Assembly: GCA_021234155.1 (NCBI GenBank)
Contig: JAJEKV010000001.1
Span: 865,927 to 929,926, forward strand
DNA length: 64,000 bases
Source of the DNA: Isoetes taiwanensis
Taxonomy: Eukaryota; Streptophyta; Lycopodiopsida; Isoetales; Isoetaceae
Reading direction: 5' to 3'
Below are positions 56,714 to 64,000 of this stretch, piece after piece. Position 1 is the first letter of the stretch. Each line of letters opens with the position of its first letter. The notes beneath the pieces were generated by a model, which was not told where the DNA came from, searched no databases, and saw nothing but the letters and a program-made list of their open reading frames with translations. Made by a program: the position numbers and the translations under genes.

Positions 56714-57709
56714 TTAATTTGTGGGCTGCATCCAAGGTGCATCAACTATGTTTGTTGGAATGTTTGCACTAGTGTTCGACCCATTACGCATGCGACAATT
56801 CTACAACAATTTAAATTAGCACAATGATTAGTTAGAGATGGATGAAGGGAGGCATAACTTACTTCATTTGTTACGTAGTCAAGTCCTCTTGGACAAGCAG
56901 GTTTTCGATTTCTCGGCTCTTGCAAATGTTCATAGTAACTCTTTCGGATTGCTTGGGATAGGCTGAAGGAACTGGAAGTCGAAACCATCGGACATGACTT
57001 ATCTTCCATTGCCATTATTATTTGAATAGGTATTTTCAACTTACATTCATATTCTGGAGCAGAGGACCATCATGCGTATGCAAATTCCAAAAGCAAGAGT
57101 TTTCAGAAATTTCTTCTCTAGTGCATCATTACACTCCTTGCAACATAATGTAAATGTTATAATTCTTCCACCAAACCTAGGTTCTTACCTAACTTGTTCA
57201 ATTGCAAAAAGTTTGACCAGATCATTGGAGCAGTTGAATCGCCATAATAGCTCGAGCACCACCGCAATTTTTATAGATTGGTGAAACAAGCGGGAGAAAC
57301 AAAATATTATGAACTTTAGATTAACCTTGATATCTTGGCTCTAGCTTCCTCTAGCTCGGATGCAATCCCCCGCACGATAAGCAGAGGTCTCGGGGAAAAT
57401 ATAATGGAAAAGGGATGACAAATATAAAAGGGGAAGAACATCTACGCCATAGACATCGTAGTTTTCTTACGGACTGTTTTTGAAGTAAACATGAAAAGAA
57501 GATTCGTGACTACAACATTCTCAAAGCGAAAGGATTATGCGCCATAATTGGGAGCAAGCTCTTCATACCGAACTTATGTTGCTCAAAGGATTTTGTCCTC
57601 TAGTTATAACTAGTGCATGTACCTCAAAGGCGTGCAAAGCAGGCTCAAGAGCTATACCCGCGCCATAGCAAGAAAGAGAAACACTGCCGTCGCCATCCCG
57701 GATCGCCAT
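56714..57709 (-). CDS. multi-exon gene of unknown function, 3' part well supported
   Basis: Minus strand. The last exon 56714-56800 (NCRMRNGSNTSANIP, then VDAPWMQPTN and stop TAA) joins a preceding exon 56863-57053 through a 62-bp intron with gtaagt and ttgtag borders, phase 0 on both sides. That exon reads SFSLSQAIRKSYYEHLQE, PRNRKPACPRGLDYVTNE. A further exon, 57189 to about 57290, contains VVLELLWRFNCSNDLVKLF before a gtaagaac donor. A possible first exon (about 57625-57709) starts MAIRDGDGSVSLSCYGAG. The junction between the 57189 and 57053 exons does not agree in phase, so the model is incomplete. No family recognised. Confidence 0.45.
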
Positions 57710-58344
57710 GGCCAGAAGTTGCAAAAGGCACCCGGCAGAGAATTTTAGAGTTTTCTAATTTCCGGGCAGTAGGATTCGAGAAATTAGAGAATCGGACGAC
57801 TCAAATTGATTTTGGGTGGCGTGGCGCGACAAATTGGCATAGCTAAATTCTGCGACCTTTTGTGCGAGGGGGTTAGGCAACCCCCGCTAAACAAACAACT
57901 AGGGCACAAACATTGGACATAAAGTAAAAGGATCATTATTGGATGTTCCCATACTTTCAATTGTAGAAGAAATTAAAATTTAGATATTATCAAATTTGTT
58001 TAGTGTAATCATGTATTTCTTTGTTTAACTAAAAAAGAAAATCGATGCGAGAAAATTGTTCATTTCAAAAGAAAACTCAATTCGGCGTGCTCTAAAGAAT
58101 TAAATAGTAGATAGTTTGAAAATTGCAAATCGACTGCCTTCAAAAATTAGAAAGCAAAAAAGGCGAGGATTGCCATATAACAACAACTTATAACTAAAGT
58201 TTGAATCAAAATCTCCTTCAAGGTGTTTGTTCTTCTTGTTGGTGTGACGCATAATATTGCAACCAAATAAGTGCGGATTTTTATATATCGTGGCATTCAC
58301 ATCAACCTTTATTCACATAATCCTTGTCCTATTACCCTATTCTA
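57710..58344. other. no recognised feature
   Basis: Moderately GC-rich to 57890 (possible upstream region of the minus-strand gene), then AT-rich up to the Helitron 5' end. Confidence 0.4.
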
Positions 58345-60173
58345 TCTTATATTATAAAGTTTTAGTGTATGTCATGAAGCAAACCCTAATTTGGGCCGGT
58401 TGAGATCATCCCGATCATCCAAAGGCGAGATGTATCACACTACTTCCCACCATCGTGATTGGCCATACTCTAATCTCCTAAGAGGAAAGGGAAAAGGAAA
58501 AGGAAAGAGAAAATGGCAAAGTGAAAGGTAAAAAGCACGGGTAAAAGGAAAAGAAGGAAAAGGGAAAAGAGCGAAAAAAAGGAAAGGAAAAGAAAGGGAG
58601 AAAAGAAAGGAAAAAGGACACTATGAAAAGGAGAAGAGGGAAAAGGTGAGACAGGAGTAAAAGGGAAGGGAAAAAAGGGGATGAGGAAAAAGGGTCGAAA
58701 GAGAAGGAAAGGGAAAAGGAAAAGGAAAATAAAAGGGAAAATAAAGGGAGGACGAGGGAGCAAAAAGGGACACTTTGGAAATGGGAAGAGGAAAAAATGT
58801 GGGAAAAGAAGAAAAAAGGAAAGGAAAAAAAGGATGCGAAAAAAGGGAAGAGAAAAAGGAAGGGAAAAAGGGAAAGGGAAGGGAAAAAGAAAAAGGTAGG
58901 GGAATCGAGCAAGGGAAGGAAAAAGGGCATAAAAAAAATAGAAGAGGGAATGGCGGGAAAAAAAAAGGGAAGAGAAAGTGCGAGAAAAAAGGAAGGTACG
59001 AAAAAAAGGAAAGGGAAAAGAACAAAGGAGGAAAAGCACAAAAATAAAGGGAAGGGAAAAAGAGCACTGAAAAAAACGAGAAGAAAAAAAAGGTGGGGAG
59101 AAGGGATATGGGGAAAAGAAAGGGGGAGGACGAGGCAGTGAAAATGGACACTAGAAAAAGGGAAGTGGAAAAAGGTGGGGAAAAGAAAAAAAATGAAGGG
59201 AAAATGACACAAAAAAAGGGGGAAGAGAAAAGGGAGGGAAAAAGGGAAAGCGGAAGGGAAAAGAAAAAGGGAGGGGGAAGCGAGGAAGGTAAGAAAAAAA
59301 AGGCATAGAGAAAATTAGAAGAGAAATGGGGAAAAAGAGAAGGGAAAAAAATGAAGAGGGAAAGTGCGAGGAAAGGAGAAAAGAAGGTACAAAAAAAAAA
59401 AAAAGGAAATGGAAAAGAACAAAAAAGGATGGGAAAGGGAAGGAAAAAAAGGCACAAAAATAAAAGGGAAGGGAAACAAAAGCCTTTGGAAAAAGGGAAG
59501 AAAAAAAGGTGGGAAAGGGATATGGGAAAGGGAAAAGAGAAAAAGAAAAGGAAAAGGAAACTGAGAGAGGAAGAGGGGAAATGGAAGGGAAAAAAAGTGG
59601 AAGGAGGAGAGAGGAAGGGGAAAAGGCCATGAGGAAAATGGAGGGGAAGGGAAAAGGGAAGTGAAGTGAAGGGGAGGGAGGGAGGGAGGGAGGAGAAAAA
59701 AAAAAGGGAAAAAAAAAAAAAAAAAAAGAAGGACTAAGGGAAAGCGGGGGAGGAGAATAAAGGGAATGAGAGAAAAATAAGGTAAAATAGGATTAAGAGG
59801 GGAGGGGGACAAAAAGGAAGAGAAAAACAGGAAAAAAAAGGGGGCAGACAATAGAAAAATAGGAAAGGAAGAAAAAAAATGGAAAAAGGGGTGGAGAAAG
59901 GGTGAAAGAGGAAAAATGAAAGGGCATACAAAAATGAGAGAAAAGACAATATGAAAGTAGAAAAATAAAGACATTGAAGGGGAAAATAAAAAAAAAAAAA
60001 GGAAAAGGAAGATGTTAGCATTAGAATAGTGGAAAAAGAAAAAAGGTAAATGGTGGAAAAGAGGAAAGGAGAAAATAGAAAAATAAAAAATAAAATCATG
60101 GAAAAGAAAAAGGAAAAAGAAATAAGGAAGGCAAAGTGAAAATGTGGCTAAATCCTCTTAATTGTGTGATTTT
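58345..60173 (+). mobile_element. Helitron G, polypurine-bearing, 3' end missing
   Basis: Plus-strand Helitron. The 5' terminus TCTTATATTATAAAGTTT follows an A at 58344, and the gtttagtgtatgtc-like next block matches Helitron E. The subterminal block (ccctaatttgggccggttgag) matches the family. The rest is the 58478-60117 purine tract. No hairpin plus CTAG is found; a CACTA terminus begins at 60174, so the 3' end was lost or displaced by that insertion. Confidence 0.75.
58478..60117. repeat. degenerate polypurine tract (third copy)
   Basis: About 1.6 kb of almost pure A/G on the plus strand (gggaaaagg variants). In Helitron orientation it has the same purine strand and position as the tracts in Helitrons A and C. 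Lys/Glu/Gly-rich frames are artefacts. Confidence 0.95.
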
Positions 60174-60608
60174 CACTACAAGAGGATGGGGTTATAGTGT
60201 CAAACGTTGTGTCAAGACATATGGATTGTGACAGCTTTGTGACAAATGCTACGTTCTTGACACAAAGTGCTCCCCTTGTGTCATGGACATAGTGTCAAAT
60301 ATTGTATCAAAGGAATAACATTTTCTTGTCAAGTTTATACTCTACTTTATGTGCATTGTTGCAACAACTTCTAAATAGTGTTGTACCTGAGTTGTGGAAA
60401 TCTTTTCTTGGGACTTGTAACAAATCATTATTCAATATTATAACTTAATACTTGATGGAATTGTGTTGAACATTCATAGATTTGAGACAATTTTAAATCG
60501 ATTTTGCGTCGATTCCATAAGGATAATGAGGAGTATTAATAACTACATATATCAAATAACTTAATATCATAGGAATAATGGCAATACCATTAACAATACT
60601 AACCAATG

Positions 60609-61379
60609 CTATGTGAATGCATCAATTTGTTCACATAGATCATGCTGAATGTCGTCTATCTCATCATCATCGAGATACAAATGTAAAGCCACACCTGTAC
60701 TTGCTTTTGAATGATCATTTGCATGTTCTGTAGCCTCTTCATCTTCAATGTAATCCTCATTATATCCATGAATGTCGATTGGCGAATTGAATGGAGATCG
60801 GAGCACATAATTTGCTTCATTATCAATCCCATATCTCTCTGGAACTGTCACTGGTGATTCTAGAGGAACCTGTACGTCATTATTACACTCAAAGGGAAAA
60901 TCACCATGAAAATAACCATCTTCTTTATACACAGCTTGCCCTTCACTATCGTTATCATCTTCCACATGCAAGGATCTTTCTGCAACTTCAACTTCACTTT
61001 CTTCCAATCTAACATCATATTCTGCATCATGCAATAATGGCTCGCCATGATCACCATCACCATCACCATCACCATCACCATCACCATCACCATCACCATC
61101 ACCATCACCATCACCATCACCATCACCATCACCATCACCATCACCATCCCCATCACCATCACCATCCCCATCCCCATTCCCATCACCTTCTCCTTCTATA
61201 TTATCAGTTACAGATAAATCAATCACACGTTGTTTCCTTGGTTGACAATGTACAACAATCCACCACTTTGTGTCATTAGGATTTTCATGAATAAATATCT
61301 GCTCAACTTGACTTGGAAAGACAAATGGTTCTTTCATCTCAGGCAATACGTTTGAGGAATCTACTGGAAATCGATGCAT
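60609..61379 (-). pseudogene. TNP2 transposase C-terminal region (DUF4216 end) with expanded GD repeat
   Basis: A 256-codon open frame starts MHRFPVDSS, then EPFVFPSQVEQIFIHENPND and WWIVVHCQPRK. This is the end of DUF4216 (EPF..ASQA.QVFYV.DP...W.VV...PR) found in CACTA TNP2 proteins. It is followed by a Gly-Asp run of about 24 dipeptides (61044-61195), then an acidic tail ending LYLDDDEIDDIQHDLCEQI. The first Met is not the true start, since the domain begins upstream in 61384-61635. Confidence 0.85.
61044..61175. repeat. (CATCAC)n microsatellite within coding sequence
   Basis: About 22 hexamer units, with a few catccc variants to 61186. The length keeps the minus-strand frame open. Confidence 0.95.
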
Positions 61380-61383
61380 GACT

Positions 61384-61635
61384 CTAAGTCCACGCCACGG
61401 CCTCGTATATAACTTTGAACCAGCGTGCCTTCAAGATATTCACATGGAAGCTCACGATAGTCAATTCAATGATATCCGTTATGGTTCCAACATAGTCAAG
61501 ATTACTTTCCAGAAGGTTGCGATCCCTATTGCTAGATTGGCTTTTCTGTTCAAATTGTGCAGTAATGCCAGAATCAAATGTAACTCTATGTTTATCAACA
61601 CTGCTAATGCGGAAGTGGTGTCCATATGCCCACAT
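61384..61635 (-). pseudogene. TNP2 DUF4216 N-terminal part
   Basis: MWAYGHHFRISSVDKHRVTFDSGI and YVGTITDIIELTIVSFHVNILKARWFKV (two segments) match DUF4216: GYHFRT..VD..R.TQNSGV, then YYG.L.DIIEL.Y......LFKC.WFD.. A stop separates it from the following C-terminal frame. Confidence 0.88.
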
Positions 61636-61779
61636 TGAAGTATAAAAGCGAGCCTAATATAAAAAGTAAAAAAATATTATTATAAGTAAAATGTCACGAA
61701 AATAAAACTAAGCATCAAGATTTACAATCACGCACCTTTCTACTGCAGCCAAGGGCAATCTCGTAATCATCATCTGATA

Positions 61780-62260
61780 TCACTTGTCCACATTCTTTAG
61801 CTTCATCCATACGAGCCAACAACCAACATCTGGCAAAATCGACCGTCCTGACAACCTATCTTCTTTAGCAACTTCATACAAGTCCCTCCATGGTTGTAAG
61901 CTTGCAGTATTATTAATGACAAATGTGCTTATTGCGCGAAGCATGTCATCGCTCAAGTTTCGTTCTATTCCCTTGCCTTGTAATACTTCTGACGTGATCT
62001 CCTTGGGTTCTTCCTTTTCCCATAATTTAGGACCATCAGGATGGCATGAGCTCGTGGCATCATTTAGATAAAAAAGTGTTTCCTGTACAAGATGTCCTCC
62101 AGCCATGCAGCCCTCCGGTCATGCCATTTGGCACACAAAATCTTTGCGCACCTTCATATAACGCTCTAGAAAAAACATCCACCTGCTAGGAGCAGGTCCA
62201 GCCAATCTGATCTCATTTGGGATGTGCATTAATAGATGTACCTGTAGATGTAAGTACGTT
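61780..62260 (-). pseudogene. TNP2 DUF4218 C-terminal part and linker
   Basis: Minus strand: HIPNEIRLAGPAPSRWMFFLERYMKVRKDF (read in two overlapping parts, 62230-62140), then EGCMAGGHLVQETLFYLN at about 62115-62060, matching the DUF4218 end (GP...RWMYPFER......K..VRN...PEGSI.EGY..EE). It is followed by an open stretch with DDMLRAISTFVINNTASLQPW to 61780. A TGA interrupts near 62124. Confidence 0.82.
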
Positions 62261-62261
62261 A

Positions 62262-62507
62262 TTAATTTACACTTAGAATTGCTACAAATGTATTACTGTA
62301 TTTGCATAAATATATGTTTAGTTGTACCTGTAGGTCAAAAAAACTGGTGGGAAATTCTTTTTCAATGTCACAAAGCAATAGAATGTCTTCCTCCTCCATA
62401 TTTGATATCTCATCCACTTCAATTTCCTTTGAAGACACCCATCTTGCAAATTTACCCAATCGGTATATAATGCTCCTCACTTGTGGGCTCAAGAAGTCCC
62501 CTATCAC
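62262..62507 (-). pseudogene. TNP2 DUF4218 N-terminal part
   Basis: FLSPQVRSIIYRLGKFARWVSS, then LLCDIEKEFPTSFFDLQVQLNIYL, matching DUF4218 (L...V...I..L..FF..LC...L, then I...LC.LE..FPPSFFD.MVHL). A short noncoding gap, perhaps an intron, separates it from the next part. Confidence 0.82.
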
Positions 62508-62553
62508 ACATCAATGTGCATGAAGTATAATTAAATATGTTGCAATATAAATT

Positions 62554-62676
<123 letters not shown>

Positions 62677-62911
62677 TGTATTGTGTCTATTGGGAGGCCT
62701 CAAGGGCCTATTAGACAACAAAAACTACACAATGTCATAAAACAATAGATGAGTTTCCGGAGTCCTCATCTAGCTCATCACTCTAAGCTCAAAATCTCCG
62801 TATCTACATCAACTGGTTGAGATTCTAGATATGTATCTCTAATTTGTAGCAACTCAATCGGATACTTCCCTATGATGTCACCATGTAGCATAAAAGAATG
62901 AAGGGAGGTCC

Positions 62912-64000
62912 TCATCTTTGAATTCCATATTTTGCTCGGAGTTCCTTGTAAGCACAACATCGTAACAATGTATGATCTTCATCTTCTACTTGTGTTGTGT
63001 CACATAATTTGCAATATCTCAGATGTCTAGGTAATATGTGTCCCCATCTCCCAGTCTCCACACCCAAGTGGTGTGAGCTAAGTCTTATCACGCAAATTGC
63101 ATGTCTCTTACAGATAGATATATTGTTCCTCAGGTATCTAGCTTCTCCCATGTCAGGGTTGATATTCTGCCTATACAAGATCATTTTGGTCTTTGGTTGC
63201 TTCCACATTTTCCTATGCACTCTTTGCATTATCCATTGTCTCAAATCCGAGTCCACTTGGATTATTTCCTCCCATTGGATTTCCCACTTTCCAAACCACT
63301 TCGTTACATCATGTAATAAGCCTTTTAACTCATTTGGATAGTAGAGCCTTTTAGTGATTCTTGAGTCATCCATATCTAGCACCTTCTTGAGATACGAAAC
63401 ACATCTCACAATTGCTTCCCCTTCGCCCACTCTCCACTAGCATCATGGGATATGGTGTTTGAGCTTTGACCCCTAATTCTAGTCTCAAGAACTTCTTCAA
63501 GACCTGTTCAATATCATCCCATAAACATTGTGGGAGACCTGGCCCCAAATCTCACATCCATATAGCACCACACTCATGCAGAGACCGAAACAATTTTACC
63601 TTTAAATGCCATGACCAAAGATGTGATCTCTGCACATGCTCTGCAATGCATACAAAGCTCGTCCCCCCCCATCAATCCTCCGAGTGATACAAGTATTCCA
63701 TCTATGGTTGCTGACTAAAAACAAGTCCTAAATACTTATAGGAATCACACATTTCAACTATATCCCCTTTGTACACGAAAACATTTTCTTGCTTCAACAC
63801 CTTAAGCCGGTCATAATCTTTGTCTTGTCTAGGTTTACTTGCATGCCCGTCTTATCACGTAAACCCCCAGACCCATCTAAGTGCTTACGCATGTGTTCTC
63901 TGCCGGGCAAACATGACAACATCATCTGCATACATCAACAGTTGCACCACATACCCATGTATCTCCATGCCTCGGGCCGATTAGTATGTAAATATTCTTC
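62912..64000 (-). pseudogene. LINE (non-LTR retrotransposon) ORF2 C-terminal part, runs off window
   Basis: Minus strand, entering from the right edge. MYADDVVMFA at 63908-63936 is the reverse-transcriptase active site (YADD). MQVNLDKTK follows; VLKKFLRLELGVK with PYPMMLVESGRR (63530-63420) is the thumb-side segment. The C-terminal cysteine motif reads RYCKLCDTTQVEDEDHTLLRC at about 63025-62960, typical of L1-type plant LINEs. A 172-codon frame (62912-63430) is intact; the rest is frame-broken. The endonuclease and most of RT lie outside. Confidence 0.9.

Larger units (their letters stand above)
60174..62520 (-). mobile_element. CACTA transposon 2, partial, with TNP2-type remnants
   Basis: The left terminus CACTACAAGAGGATGG at 60174 follows ttt (possible TSD half). 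Subterminal repeats of the type tgtgtcaa/gtgtcaaa occur at 60197-60310. The transposase reads toward this end on the minus strand. The other end is not seen; LINE sequence begins to the right. Confidence 0.8.

Noticed and set aside
58470-59974. Open frames of 190-280 codons on both strands
   Set aside because: Artefact of the polypurine tract.
60791-61279. Plus-strand His-rich ORFs
   Set aside because: Shadows of the TNP2 coding sequence and the CATCAC microsatellite.

Overview
The window is nuclear DNA from a land plant with a repeat-rich genome. The evidence is Ty1/copia and chromodomain Ty3/gypsy retrotransposons, Helitrons with A|T target sites, CACTA transposons with TNP2-type domains (DUF4218/DUF4216), plant-style pentatricopeptide-repeat (PPR) fragments and short introns with consensus splice sites. 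I cannot name the species; a fern, lycophyte or gymnosperm would fit the repeat load, but that is a guess. I see no rRNA, tRNA, CRISPR array or organellar gene block. Most coding sequence is broken transposon sequence.

Layout. 1-5279 is a minus-strand Ty1/copia element cut by the window start. 5280-8400 holds PPR gene fragments in both orientations and small duplications. 8407-12930 holds two minus-strand Helitrons, the first carrying about 1.7 kb of pyrimidine-rich sequence. 13103-29172 is one 16-kb chromovirus with 1.7-kb LTRs, PBS, PPT and a near-perfect target-site duplication. Another polypyrimidine Helitron (24761-27374) sits inside it. The chromovirus and two further Helitrons (29817-32265 and 32388-36654) are inserted in an older tandem repeat with a monomer of about 540 bp. 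That repeat supplies the empty sites proving the insertions. 37743-50525 is a decayed autonomous Helitron Rep/PIF1-helicase gene on the minus strand, split by an 8.7-kb CACTA element (40373-49052, TSD GTA) that contains a 1.1-kb tandem array. 51853-57709 is the most gene-like stretch: a three-exon unknown gene, a GIY-YIG nuclease-like ORF, a 1.44-kb tandem duplication and a minus-strand multi-exon unknown gene. 58345-60173 is a polypurine Helitron truncated by a second CACTA element (60174 to about 62520), followed by a LINE that runs off the right edge.

The main discovery candidate is inside the chromovirus. Between its 5' LTR and gag lies an extra 4-kb region with two promoter-like modules. 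Each module has two copies of a conserved hairpin of about 65 nt followed by a TATA box. The first module drives an ORF ending in a clear histone-H3-fold domain with CENH3-leaning residues, followed by a poly(A) signal. With the chromodomain at the integrase C-terminus, the element would carry two chromatin-directed modules. I know of no described retrotransposon family with this architecture.

Caution. Paired repeat copies differ repeatedly at CTG/CAG sites in ways that do not look like ordinary mutation (CTG versus ACG; CAG versus CG). Both LTR elements have primer-binding sites missing exactly the A of CAG. Some frameshifts here may therefore be consensus errors at methylated sites rather than real lesions.
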